From contig PPHI01000073.1 in assembly GCA_002901265.1 (NCBI GenBank), positions 1 to 64,000 of the forward strand: 64,000 nucleotides of DNA, read 5' to 3'. The notes beneath the pieces were generated by a model. The model made no database searches. It was not told the DNA's origin and worked only from the letters and a program-made list of their open reading frames with translations. Of this stretch, positions 36,483-45,640 are shown one piece after another. This DNA comes from Rhodopirellula baltica (GTDB taxonomy: Bacteria > Planctomycetota > Planctomycetia > Pirellulales > Pirellulaceae). A program made the position numbers and the translations under genes. Numbering within the stretch: position 1 is the first letter of the stretch; each line of letters begins with the position of its first letter.

Positions 36483-39400
36483 ATGCGAATCCCCCGACTA
36501 ACGAGCCGGTTTTCCGCTACCGAATGGGCCATGACGGCGCGCGCTGCTGCAATCGTCGGCGTATCGCTGTTGGCGGGACCGGCTAACGCACAAGAGGCTG
36601 TGGACTCGACCATTGTTGAGCAGGCTGCTGCTGAGCAGATCGATGCAGGACAAACAGATTCTGACGCCGAGGAAGCGGTAACAACTGTCGACTCGGACGA
36701 GTTCACCAAGCGAGGCGAAGACGTGACGCCGGAAGAGGCGGCGCGAATCCTGCTCGAAGAACTCGACCAGCCGCCCACATCGAGTCTACGGTTCAACTTC
36801 ACCGGTGCTAGTTGGAAAGACGTTCTGGATTGGCTTGCGACCGAAGGCGACCTATCGCTGCAAATTGATCGCTACCCACCCGGGACGGTTTCGTTCATCG
36901 ATCGCTCACGCAACTACACCGTCAGCGAAGCGTTGGACTTACTGAACCGATTGCTGCTCGATCGAGGTCACGCGCTCGTTCGTCGCGGTCGGATGTTGTT
37001 TCTGATCGATTTGGAAATCGACAACGCGAGCAAGTTGATCAGCGAACTTGCGGAACTTGTTTCCCCGTCGGATTTGGATCAGCGTGGAAAGAGCGACATT
37101 GTGTCGACTGTGTTCGCCCTCGGCAGTATGACGCCCGATGAGGCAAAGACGCAGTTGCCTGAATTGATTGGTCCTTGGGGACGCGTCATCGTTCTCGATA
37201 GCGCCCGCCAAGCCAAGATTACCGAGCGTGCTGAAAAGCTGATCGCGATCCGTGACGTCATTCAGCAAAGCGCACAAGAGGTACACGAGATCAAACTGGC
37301 CTATCGCGGTGCCGAAGAAATCTTGCAAACCGCGCGGCCGCTGTTGGGGCTGGACGTCGGCCAAAATTCAAGCGATGACATCCGCATTTCCGTTGGCTTG
37401 TACGGCGATCGAATCTATGCGACCGGCCTGCCAGCGAAAATCGGGATTCTGGAGAACTTGGTCAGCAAAGCCGATCAGCCGCTTGAAGGGGCCGATGACG
37501 CGGAAGCGGGCGAAACCGCAAAGCCAGAGTTTCGGACACACTTTGTTCGCGTTGCCGATACCGCATCAGTATTCGACGTGTTGCAGACCCTGTTGCAAGA
37601 CGAGCCAAACACTCGCGTCGCGATTGAACCATCAACGAACTCGGTCATCGCTTATGCAACCCCTGGGGTCCATGACAAAATCGATCAGGTGATCGCGAAG
37701 ATGGAAGGCAGCGGCGAAGATTTCCGCGTGTTCCAGCTCAAGCGAATCGATCCCGCGCAGGCGCTTTTGACGATCAACAAGTACTTCGGCGTCACCGAAG
37801 AAAATCCCAGCGGTCCCGTCGTCGATGGTGATCCCGCAACCGGGAAGCTTTGGGTACGTGGCAGTGCTGATGAGATCACTCAGATCCAGCGTTTGCTTGA
37901 TGAACTGGACGGTTCGGCTTCGGAAGGTCTGCTGCGTGGCAAAGTTCGTTTGTTGCCGCTTTCCGGTCCTCAAGCCGAAGATGCTCTCCGCCAGTTACAG
38001 CTCTATTGGCGGATGACAGGACGCGAGAACTCGATTCGCGTTGTCGCCCCGGGCGGGTCACGACCAAGTAACGGGATTCAAGAGCGTCGTTTGTATCGTC
38101 CCGAAGACGAACGCAAGCAGAATAGCAATCCGCAACAGTCGCAACCGGCTGGTGCGGACTTGGACGCATCAACAATCGACACACGTCGATTCTATTATCT
38201 GACGCAAGCGCCGGCTGCTGCGGATCCGGTCGAAGTTCCAGCCGCTTCGCAAGGCGACGCGGTCGATAACGAGTCCTTGACGCAGGCGGCCAACAAGCCA
38301 CCTGCGGACATCATGATCGAGGTCACTGCGGACGGGATTCGGATCGCATCGGATGACACCGAAGCTCTCGACGAAATGGAAGAACTGCTTAGCCAACTGG
38401 TTGGCCCGATGGGCACGACCAGCGAACTGCCGACGATCTTTTGGCTCAAATACATCAAAGCGGACGTCGCTTCCGAGTTGGTCGCCAGCATTTTAGGCGG
38501 CGGCGACACTTCAGGCGGTTTGACCGACACGCTGTCGTCTAGCCTTGGCGGCGGAATGTTGGGCGGCTTGATGGGGCTTGCTGGCGGCGGCGGTGGATCG
38601 CAGTCGACTTCGAAATCAATTCTGACCACAACGGGCAGCGTTAGCATTGTTCCCGATTTGCGTTTGAACGCCTTGTTCATCCAAGCCAATGACGTCGACA
38701 TGCAATTGATCGAAATGGTGCTGGAGAAAATCGATCGTGAGGAAAGTCCTGAAACGATCGCGTTGGCGGGAACTCCGCGAATGATTCCAGTGCTGTATGT
38801 CAACGCCAGTGATGTGGCCAAAATCGTCAAAGAAGTCTATGCCGATCGCATGGGTGGCGGCGGTGGAGGAGGCGGCGGTGGCGGTGATGATCGCGGCGGT
38901 GATCGTGGAGGCCGCGGTGGACCTTCGCCTCAGGACCTGATGGCGATGTTCCGTGGCGGAGGCCGAGGTGGCCGTGGCGGTGGTGACACTCCGACGAGTG
39001 AACGCACAAAGATCACTGTATCCGCAGACACGGCGAGCAACTCAATCATCGTGACCGCTACCAACCAAGATTTCCAAGAGATCTTGGCGTTGGTCGAAAG
39101 CTTGGATCAAGCTGGGAAGGTAAATGAGAAAGAGATGGTCGTTTACTCTCTCAGCGGCAAAGTTAACGGCGATAAGGTCGTCGAAGCGCTTTCGGCGATG
39201 TTAGAAGTTCCCCAGCAGAACGGTTCCGGCCAAAGTTCGAGTTCAAATTCGAACGACCGAAACGCGGGCGGCAATCGCGACAACAACGACAACAACGATG
39301 CGGCCGAGCGGATGCGTGAAGCTTTGCGTGCTCGTTTCGGCGGCGGCCAACCCGGTGGACAGCCGGGTGGGTTCCGTGGCTTCGGTGGTGACCGTGGCGG

Positions 39401-39485
39401 AAGCACACGTGGTGGCTTTGGCGGACGTCCTGGTGGATTCGGCGGCTTTGGTGGAAGCAGTGGTCGCCCGGGCGGCGGTCGCTAG
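36483..39485 (+). CDS. Secretin N-domain-repeat protein (GspD-like) with glycine-rich segments and no visible secretin barrel
   Basis: A 1000-residue exported protein (signal peptide with cleavage after AGPANA, residue 36). It contains several N0/N1-type secretin domains, for example SSLRFNFTGASWKDVLDWLATEG, DPAQALLTINKYFGVTEEN, SELPTIFWLKYIKADVASELVASIL, RMIPVLYVNASDVAKIVKEVY and ASNSIIVTATNQDFQEILALVESLD. The C-terminal secretin barrel motif (VPxLGxIP...) is not seen. Instead there are an unbroken glycine run near residue 793, Gly/Arg-rich stretches (about 805-835) and a tail of GGF/GGR units (about 945-1000). It is followed by GspE and GspF genes, so it probably serves a type II secretion/pilus-like machine. 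It may form a periplasmic ring rather than the outer-membrane pore. Confidence 0.82.
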   Translation: MRIPRLTSRFSATEWAMTARAAAIVGVSLLAGPANAQEAVDSTIVEQAAAEQIDAGQTDSDAEEAVTTVDSDEFTKRGEDVTPEEAARILLEELDQPPTSSLRFNFTGASWKDVLDWLATEGDLSLQIDRYPPGTVSFIDRSRNYTVSEALDLLNRLLLDRGHALVRRGRMLFLIDLEIDNASKLISELAELVSPSDLDQRGKSDIVSTVFALGSMTPDEAKTQLPELIGPWGRVIVLDSARQAKITERAEKLIAIRDVIQQSAQEVHEIKLAYRGAEEILQTARPLLGLDVGQNSSDDIRISVGLYGDRIYATGLPAKIGILENLVSKADQPLEGADDAEAGETAKPEFRTHFVRVADTASVFDVLQTLLQDEPNTRVAIEPSTNSVIAYATPGVHDKIDQVIAKMEGSGEDFRVFQLKRIDPAQALLTINKYFGVTEENPSGPVVDGDPATGKLWVRGSADEITQIQRLLDELDGSASEGLLRGKVRLLPLSGPQAEDALRQLQLYWRMTGRENSIRVVAPGGSRPSNGIQERRLYRPEDERKQNSNPQQSQPAGADLDASTIDTRRFYYLTQAPAAADPVEVPAASQGDAVDNESLTQAANKPPADIMIEVTADGIRIASDDTEALDEMEELLSQLVGPMGTTSELPTIFWLKYIKADVASELVASILGGGDTSGGLTDTLSSSLGGGMLGGLMGLAGGGGGSQSTSKSILTTTGSVSIVPDLRLNALFIQANDVDMQLIEMVLEKIDREESPETIALAGTPRMIPVLYVNASDVAKIVKEVYADRMGGGGGGGGGGGDDRGGDRGGRGGPSPQDLMAMFRGGGRGGRGGGDTPTSERTKITVSADTASNSIIVTATNQDFQEILALVESLDQAGKVNEKEMVVYSLSGKVNGDKVVEALSAMLEVPQQNGSGQSSSSNSNDRNAGGNRDNNDNNDAAERMREALRARFGGGQPGGQPGGFRGFGGDRGGSTRGGFGGRPGGFGGFGGSSGRPGGGR

Positions 39486-39630
39486 TCCGGCCATTCAGTC
39501 GACGCCAATTGCTACGCGCTGATTGTCCGTGGCACTCCACTTCTCGGCATCGTTGACGTCGCATCGCGATGCCGTTGGTTTACAATCTAGCGACGATCAA
39601 ATTCACCAACTCACTGTCTGGGCCTGATAC

Positions 39631-41325
39631 ATGATTATGCACGCCGGCGAGATCCTGCGACGTCGCGGTTTGCTGAGTGACGAGCAGCTTGCCGATAGCC
39701 GCGCGTCCGAGACCTCCGACATCATTCAAGCGGCGGTCGAAAAAGGATTCTTAAACGAACGAGAAGCCCTGGCAGTACTCGCCGAAGAAGTGGGGTTGGA
39801 ATTCGTCGACCTGCGCGAAACCGAAGTCGACCTCGCAGCCTTGGAAGGTTTTCCGCAGCGACTGATCTATCGCCAGTCGCTGTTTCCGATTCGATTCCAA
39901 CACGGGTCCATCGTCGTCGCGACGGCCGACCCTTTCGACTTGTACCCGCTTGATGAAGCCAGCGCGGCGACGGGAAAAAATATCATCCCGATCGTTGCCG
40001 AGCGTGCTGAAATCGCCCGACTGATGAAACGGCACCTTGGTGTCGGTAGCGAAACGGTCGAAGACATGATGGCTGCCGCAGCCGACGACGATGATGTCGA
40101 GCTGCTGGAAGAACTCGAAATCGATGGCAGCGAACTGAGCGAGATGGCTCAGGAGGCTTCTGTTGTTCGCTTGGTCAACGAAATTCTGTTGGAAGCGATC
40201 GAGGTCAAGGCGAGTGACATTCACATCGAAACACAGTCCGATGGTTTGGTCGTTCGCTATCGGATCGACGGTATTTTGCACCGCCAACCGACCCCGCCAG
40301 AAATCAATCGCTTTCAAGCGGCAATTATCAGCCGATTGAAAATCATGGCGAAATTAAACATCGCCGAAAAACGATTGCCGCAAGACGGGCGGATCAAGCT
40401 GCGTGTTCATGGACGCGAAGTTGACATTCGTTTGAGTGTCATCCCGATGATCCACGGCGAAGGCTTGGTGATGCGGGTGTTGGACAAATCGGCGATGGTG
40501 TTCGACCTCGGCAAGCTTGGGATGAACCAGGAAATTTATCGCCGGTTCAGCCAGTTGATCGAATTGCCACACGGCATCGTCCTTGTCACCGGGCCGACCG
40601 GTAGCGGTAAAACCACGACGCTCTACAGCAGTCTTTTGCAGATCCGCAGTGACGCGACGAAGATCATCACCACGGAAGACCCTGTCGAATACCAGCTCGA
40701 CGGGATCAACCAAATCCAAGTGCACTCCAAGATCGGGTTTACGTTTGCCGCGTCGCTGCGCAGTATTCTGCGTCATGACCCTGACATCGTGCTGGTCGGG
40801 GAAATTCGTGACTTGGAAACCGCCGAGAATGCGATCCAAGCTTCGCTGACCGGTCACTTCGTATTCAGTACGTTGCACACCAACGATGCCTCGGGGGCGT
40901 TCACCCGATTGTCGGACATGGGTGTCGAACCATTCTTGGTTGCCGGTACGGTCGAAGGCGTGATGGCGCAACGTCTGCTCCGTCGGTTGTGCCCACATTG
41001 CAAGGAAGCGTACACACCACAAAAGGACGAACTGCCGCGTGACTTCCCCTGGGAACGCGCGGAGGGTTGCACCTGGTATCGACCAGTCGGTTGCCGCGAA
41101 TGTCGACAACTCGGTTACAGCGGCCGGATGGGGATCTACGAGTTGTTGGTTACCAATGACGAAATCCGCGAGCAAGCACAGCAACGTGCCAGCAGCTGGG
41201 ACATTCGGAAAACGGCCGTGGCGACAGGCATGCGGACCCTGCGAATGGACGCATGGGACAAAGTCATCGCCGGTAGCACCAGTGTGGACGAAGTGTTGCG
41301 TGTTACAAAAGGCGAGGTGATCTAG
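39631..41325 (+). CDS. gspE: GspE/PilB-family secretion ATPase
   Basis: A 564-residue hexameric ATPase of type II secretion or type IV pilus systems, acting on the cytoplasmic side. An N-terminal MshEN-type domain (GEILRRRGLLSDEQLADSR, residues 1-150) precedes the ATPase. Walker A is GPTGSGKTT (321-329), the Asp box DPVEYQLDGINQIQVH, Walker B HDPDIVLVGEIRDLETA, and the His box STLHTNDASGAFTRL. A C4 zinc site (CPHC and CREC, about 455-490) marks the GspE subgroup. It starts 145 bases after the secretin-like gene and 4 bases before the GspF gene. Two in-frame ATGs open it (39631, 39637). Confidence 0.93.
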   Translation: MIMHAGEILRRRGLLSDEQLADSRASETSDIIQAAVEKGFLNEREALAVLAEEVGLEFVDLRETEVDLAALEGFPQRLIYRQSLFPIRFQHGSIVVATADPFDLYPLDEASAATGKNIIPIVAERAEIARLMKRHLGVGSETVEDMMAAAADDDDVELLEELEIDGSELSEMAQEASVVRLVNEILLEAIEVKASDIHIETQSDGLVVRYRIDGILHRQPTPPEINRFQAAIISRLKIMAKLNIAEKRLPQDGRIKLRVHGREVDIRLSVIPMIHGEGLVMRVLDKSAMVFDLGKLGMNQEIYRRFSQLIELPHGIVLVTGPTGSGKTTTLYSSLLQIRSDATKIITTEDPVEYQLDGINQIQVHSKIGFTFAASLRSILRHDPDIVLVGEIRDLETAENAIQASLTGHFVFSTLHTNDASGAFTRLSDMGVEPFLVAGTVEGVMAQRLLRRLCPHCKEAYTPQKDELPRDFPWERAEGCTWYRPVGCRECRQLGYSGRMGIYELLVTNDEIREQAQQRASSWDIRKTAVATGMRTLRMDAWDKVIAGSTSVDEVLRVTKGEVI

Positions 41326-41329
41326 CGTC

Positions 41330-42547
41330 ATGCCGGTTTACGCATACACCGCCCGTGACATGTCGGGCAAGACGGTCAACGGAACAATCGAAGCCGCCAA
41401 CGAACGCGAAGTCGCAACGTTGCTGAGCGAAAAGTCGTTGTTCCCTTCGAAGGTTTCGGCATCGGATTCACGATCGGCCGGGGCGTCGTTGTTTGGTAGC
41501 CGTAAAAAGGTCAAAGGCCAGACGATGGCGACCTTTTACACGCAGTTGGCGTCGCTGTTGCGTGCCGGCGTGCCGATGCTGCGCGCGTTGACTGTACTTG
41601 GCGAACAAAGCACCGATGCGGTGTTGAGCGAGATCGTTCGCGACATTCGGTCACGAGTGGAAGAAGGCGAACCGATCGGAAACGCGATGGCTCGCTATCC
41701 ACGAGTGTTTTCCGATATGGGGATCAACATGGTGCGTGCGGGAACCGAAGGCGGTTTCTTGGAAGACGCACTCGATCGCGTGGGAACGTTTACCGAACTG
41801 CAAGAAGACCTCAAAGGTCGTACCATCAGCGCGCTCGCCTACCCGGTGTTTTTGTTTTCCGTCGGTTCGGTCGTCATCACGGGCTTGCTGGTGTTCTTTG
41901 TGCCCAAGTTCGATTCGATGTTCGACCGGTTGCGTGCCAAAGGCGAAATGCCTTGGTACACCGAGTACCTGCTTAGTTTTAGTAATGTCTTACAAGACTA
42001 CGGTTGGTTGCTTGCCGTTGCCATGGTTGCGCTGATCGTGTTCTTGAAAGTCCAGTTGGCTAGCGACGCAGGGCGGGAGTTGATCGACAAGACGAAACTA
42101 AAGATCCCTGTGCTCGGAAATATCTTGATGAACTTGGCCGTGTCGCGATTTTGTCGCGTCCTCGGCACGCTGCTTGGCAACGGTGTACCAATTCTGAAAT
42201 CGCTCGAAATCAGTCGGTCTGCATCCGCCAATTCCTTGCTCAGCCAATCGATCGCGAATGCGACCGAGAATATCCGCGGTGGTGAATCGCTTGCGGCGCC
42301 GCTGAGAAGCTCCGGCTACTTCCCTGCGTCGGTCGTCGAAATGATCAGCGTTGGCGAGGAGAGTAACTCGCTGGAGAAAGTCTTGCCGGAGATCGCTGAC
42401 TCACTTGAGAAACGAACGTTCAGGCGACTGGATCTGTTCGTACGATTGCTGGAACCGATGATGTTGTTGGTAATGGCATTCTTCGTTCTCGCAGTTGTAC
42501 TAGCGCTTCTTGTGCCGGTTCTTAAGAGTAGCAGTCAGATTTCTTAG
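41330..42547 (+). CDS. gspF: GspF-family inner-membrane secretion platform protein
   Basis: A 405-residue polytopic protein of the GspF/PilC family. It begins MPVYAYTARDMSGKTVNGTIE, the usual start, with two repeated cytoplasmic domains each holding TFYTQLASLLRAGVPMLRAL- and RFCRVLGTLLGNGVPILKSLEISR-type motifs. Membrane helices lie at about residues 170-195, 215-240 and 375-400 (LVMAFFVLAVVLALLVPVL). It interacts with GspE at the inner membrane to drive pseudopilus assembly. The gene starts 4 bases after the gspE stop. A pseudopilin (GspG) gene would be expected next but is not present; a gene-poor gap follows instead. Confidence 0.93.
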   Translation: MPVYAYTARDMSGKTVNGTIEAANEREVATLLSEKSLFPSKVSASDSRSAGASLFGSRKKVKGQTMATFYTQLASLLRAGVPMLRALTVLGEQSTDAVLSEIVRDIRSRVEEGEPIGNAMARYPRVFSDMGINMVRAGTEGGFLEDALDRVGTFTELQEDLKGRTISALAYPVFLFSVGSVVITGLLVFFVPKFDSMFDRLRAKGEMPWYTEYLLSFSNVLQDYGWLLAVAMVALIVFLKVQLASDAGRELIDKTKLKIPVLGNILMNLAVSRFCRVLGTLLGNGVPILKSLEISRSASANSLLSQSIANATENIRGGESLAAPLRSSGYFPASVVEMISVGEESNSLEKVLPEIADSLEKRTFRRLDLFVRLLEPMMLLVMAFFVLAVVLALLVPVLKSSSQIS

Positions 42548-43057
42548 AGCGTCAAATCGGTACCCTGCCGGACGCATCTTCGAGAAGTAATGGACTGCAG
42601 TCTCTGTTGCGCAATCGCACTGTCAGGGGGGCGACAACTTCGCGAAGAGGCTGAACTGAACTTCAACGCAGTGCCGATTAAAGATGCCGTCGAATTGGTA
42701 TTCCAATGCGACGAAGAATCCTTGAGACTGACATCACAATAGCTACGGTTTTAAGCCATTTTGAGTGGTTTTATGTCAGTGTAACTCGGGGGGTGAGTCT
42801 TGGGTTGCGTAGTCGGGTGGAGGTCAGTTCATCCGATAGATTGATAGCAGTCAGTGTTCAGGCTGGGTAAGCGGCGTAAAAAAGATTTGTCCGCTTTCCA
42901 GCATTCCCGACTATCGGACTGAGATTGAGATAATGTCAGGTTGTCTTCCTTCAAATACTCGTATAGTGGAAATGTGCAGTATTGAAGACGACGGAACGTC
43001 AATTGCAACCAGGGCAAAACGGAGTCGTGCAAGCAAGCCATAAAAGGCGATGCATCA
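42548..43057. other. Gene-poor gap after gspF
   Basis: No recognisable gene lies in these 510 bases. The only small frame of note is 42590-42742 (+, 50 residues, MDCSLCCAIALSGG... then ELNFNAVPIKDAVELVF), which has a faint N0-domain-like segment but no ribosome binding site. The base composition falls and stop codons increase, consistent with decayed sequence where a pseudopilin gene might have been. Confidence 0.4.
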
Positions 43058-43249
43058 ATGGTGATACTAATGATCTGGATTGGAGTAACGTTGGCCTGCT
43101 TGGCCTTTGTGCTTTTTAATATCAGCCAAGCACCAAAAATCGACAGTGACCTTTCGTCAACCGATGGGCTAAAGCCTCACCGGCGGGTGGTCGAAAACTG
43201 CGCGGGGCGAGTCAAACGAATCCACGCGACGAGTCAGAAGAATTTCTGA
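43058..43249 (+). CDS. Possible small membrane protein (63 residues)
   Basis: A 63-residue frame with one clear N-terminal membrane helix (VILMIWIGVTLACLAFVLFNI) and a basic polar tail. The ATG is preceded only by a weak purine stretch (AAAAGG at 43045-43050). The hydrophobic helix followed by charged residues is what a small single-pass protein would show, and the frame lies in an otherwise gene-free gap. I do not recognise it, and chance occurrence is possible. Confidence 0.35.
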   Translation: MVILMIWIGVTLACLAFVLFNISQAPKIDSDLSSTDGLKPHRRVVENCAGRVKRIHATSQKNF

Positions 43250-43322
43250 TTGAGAAAAGACGGCATCGACGCTGCAGTCACTGTGTGGTGAGAGCGTCCA
43301 CTCGCCGTCTAAATACACCCGC

Positions 43323-43345
43323 AGCCGCAAGGGGTGCTTGCGGCT
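43323..43345 (-). terminator. Hairpin after the TolC-family gene
   Basis: A perfect 9-base stem, AGCCGCAAG (43323-43331) with CTTGCGGCT (43337-43345) and a five-base loop, begins 46 bases after the TolC-family stop on the minus strand. No long T-run follows, so it may be a weak terminator or an RNA-stabilising hairpin. Confidence 0.5.
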
Positions 43346-43390
43346 CGGTGTCTGGTCATTTCTGTGAACGCTCTTTCAGGTGCCCCGTTT

Positions 43391-45460
43391 TCACTCTGAT
43401 TCGGGGACGACTTCGACAAGATCGTCTGAGAGCATTTCACCGGGCAATTCAACGCCAGTCCCCATCGGGCCCATCGGCATTGCCGTGCTAACGGCAGAGG
43501 TTTGTTGCACCGCAGCCGGATCGAACTTTTGGCTGGTAACGATTGGGGTCCGCGTGACTTCACTCGGGTTGTGCCGAGGTGTTAGGAACAGACCTTTCTC
43601 GTACGCATCGCGGTTCGCCCCACTGCCCCATTCGCCTTCGGCGAGTTGGATTTGGTTGTAGGCTAACAACGATCCCTTTTCGACGTGCAGATCACGAATC
43701 GCAAGGTTGTAGTTCGAGAGGGCTTGGTAAAACGCGCTTTCGCTTTGAACCACCGACCGTTGGGCTTGCAACAAGAAGTTGATGTTATCGGTCCCATCCA
43801 AGTAGCGACGGAGCAGTACTTCGACTTGTCGCAAGTCGGCTTGGTACCGGTTGTAGTTGGTTTCAACCAATTGGAACGTGAGTTCGACACTTCGAGCATC
43901 GTCCGCCAGGTTATGGCTGACGGCCAATTCGGTTTCGGCCAGCACTGCGCGTTCGCGTTGCAATTGCAGTTTTGCGTTGGCGACTGCTGTGGAAGCAGCT
44001 CGGAGCCCAACAGGTAGGGCAAATTCGAATCCGGCAGCCCATTCTTGGTAGTTTCCATCGGTGATGGTCGCATACATCCCGTCAAACGGTTGCTTGCTGT
44101 TGTCGCCAATCAGATGGTCGCCAAAACCGCGCCAGCGATACAACCCGACAACGTCAAGCGTCGGACGTTTGCCAAGATTGGCGGCGTACAATTCGAACTC
44201 GCGGCGTTTCACCTGGAATCGCTGGCGACGGATTTCGACGCGGCGATCGAGGGCTTGCGATAGAGCGGAATTCCAGTCGAAGACAACCTGCATGTCCATC
44301 GGGTCCGATGACGGGCGGAGCAGTTTTCCGTCTGCGGCGGGCATGCCCAACAGGTAACGCAAACGCTGTTCGCGAGCGTAAAGTCCGGTCGGTCCGCCAA
44401 GTTGGTTCTGGACGTTGGCTTCGAACTGATAGAACTGCGATTGGGCTTGAGCTTCTTCGTCCTGGCGACCTGCACCGACTTCCAAACGGACGTTCTGGTA
44501 CTGGTAGGTTTTCAGCGCTGATTCCCGACCTTTGATGTTGGCTTCCAACAATCGGTACGCGGTCCACAAGTTCCAGTAGGCTTCTTCGACGTCGGAGGCC
44601 AGTTGGATGACGGAACGTTCATAGTCAGCCAAGGCGACGTCTTCGTTGATCCGTGCGATCAGAACCCCGTTGTAGGTTCCAGGGATCTGGCTATTACCGA
44701 CAATTCGGTTGTATTGCAGCCCGGCACCTTTAAGCAACGGTTGACGCCATTCGGCTTCGACCCAACCGGCAAAGCTTGTGTGGAATCGTTGGGCCACTCG
44801 GTTGTTGCGTGAATAGTTAACGACGTGTCGAAGTGAGAACGTCGAACCGGTTGCCGATTTTTTGCGCAGCTCGCTCTGCCAGGCCGCGTTGCGGGCGAAC
44901 GCGAACGGGATAAAGACGTTGCCCAGTGCCGGGTTGCCGGACACGTCGATGTTTTGAGGCTCGTCTTGTGTGGACCACATCAACGAGTTCGTGTACTGGG
45001 CATCAAAGTTCGACAGCGCGGCTTCGACACCTTGCGCCGACGAAGCGGTTTGTCCTGGCGAGTAAATTGTCTGCGTGGTTTGCGACGATGGGACGACAGC
45101 AGCGAGCGTCCGGATGACGGGGCTGTTCTGCATCGCCATCGTCATCGCTTCGGGCAGCGTCATCTCCAGGGCAGGAATCTTTGACGGGTCCTGCAAAACG
45201 TGAGGTTCGGCCGTCGATTCCGCAGCAGCGCTAACCGGGGTGGCACATTCGGCGACCTCGGGGTACTCGATCGACATGCCGACGTTCTCGTGATACGACA
45301 ACGTGGTGTCATGCGGTCCCGGTTCAATCTTGTCCCAAACATGACAGCCGGTCGACGCCATCGTGGTCGAAGCCACCGTGACCGTGACGATCAGGCGGTG
45401 AAGAAGATTTCGTTTTGCACGACGTGCGGACAGTGTTGTCGACTGGCGATGGCGGAGCAT
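43391..45460 (-). CDS. TolC-family outer-membrane efflux lipoprotein
   Basis: A 689-residue outer-membrane channel protein of the TolC family, which pairs with inner-membrane pumps for efflux or type I secretion. From ATG 45460 a basic signal ends in lipobox ASTGC (Cys39). Two repeated helical regions follow, such as NEDVALADYERSVIQLASDVEEAYWNLWTAYR and its second-half equivalent ERAVLAETELAVSHNLADDARSVELTFQLVETNYNRYQADL, then NINFLLQAQRSVVQSESAFYQALSNYNLAIRDLHVEKG. It is about 200 residues longer than E. coli TolC, with an N-terminal extension and a low-complexity C-terminal tail. No pump or adaptor gene is adjacent, so its partner lies elsewhere. The frame is open to 45508. Confidence 0.88.
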   Translation of the reverse strand: MLRHRQSTTLSARRAKRNLLHRLIVTVTVASTTMASTGCHVWDKIEPGPHDTTLSYHENVGMSIEYPEVAECATPVSAAAESTAEPHVLQDPSKIPALEMTLPEAMTMAMQNSPVIRTLAAVVPSSQTTQTIYSPGQTASSAQGVEAALSNFDAQYTNSLMWSTQDEPQNIDVSGNPALGNVFIPFAFARNAAWQSELRKKSATGSTFSLRHVVNYSRNNRVAQRFHTSFAGWVEAEWRQPLLKGAGLQYNRIVGNSQIPGTYNGVLIARINEDVALADYERSVIQLASDVEEAYWNLWTAYRLLEANIKGRESALKTYQYQNVRLEVGAGRQDEEAQAQSQFYQFEANVQNQLGGPTGLYAREQRLRYLLGMPAADGKLLRPSSDPMDMQVVFDWNSALSQALDRRVEIRRQRFQVKRREFELYAANLGKRPTLDVVGLYRWRGFGDHLIGDNSKQPFDGMYATITDGNYQEWAAGFEFALPVGLRAASTAVANAKLQLQRERAVLAETELAVSHNLADDARSVELTFQLVETNYNRYQADLRQVEVLLRRYLDGTDNINFLLQAQRSVVQSESAFYQALSNYNLAIRDLHVEKGSLLAYNQIQLAEGEWGSGANRDAYEKGLFLTPRHNPSEVTRTPIVTSQKFDPAAVQQTSAVSTAMPMGPMGTGVELPGEMLSDDLVEVVPESE

Positions 45461-45640
45461 TCTGTTGGCCCAATTGGGAAATGTGTTACGCACATGCGTG
45501 ACATGCACGATCCGAAGCAGCCCGACATCTGGCTGAACCGGCTTAATGCGTATCGACCGATCCCGCCGTAAATCTAGAACCGGCTAAGCAGGAAAATTCG
45601 TCCTATATCCCAACCAAGCCGCAAAGTCCGCCGACCGGTG

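Noticed and set aside
40354-41331. Open minus-strand frame (325 residues) opposite gspE
   Set aside because: Antisense shadow of a well-supported ATPase gene; no domains.
42590-42742. 50-residue frame as a secretin-domain gene
   Set aside because: Too short, no ribosome binding site; the resemblance to an N0 domain is faint.
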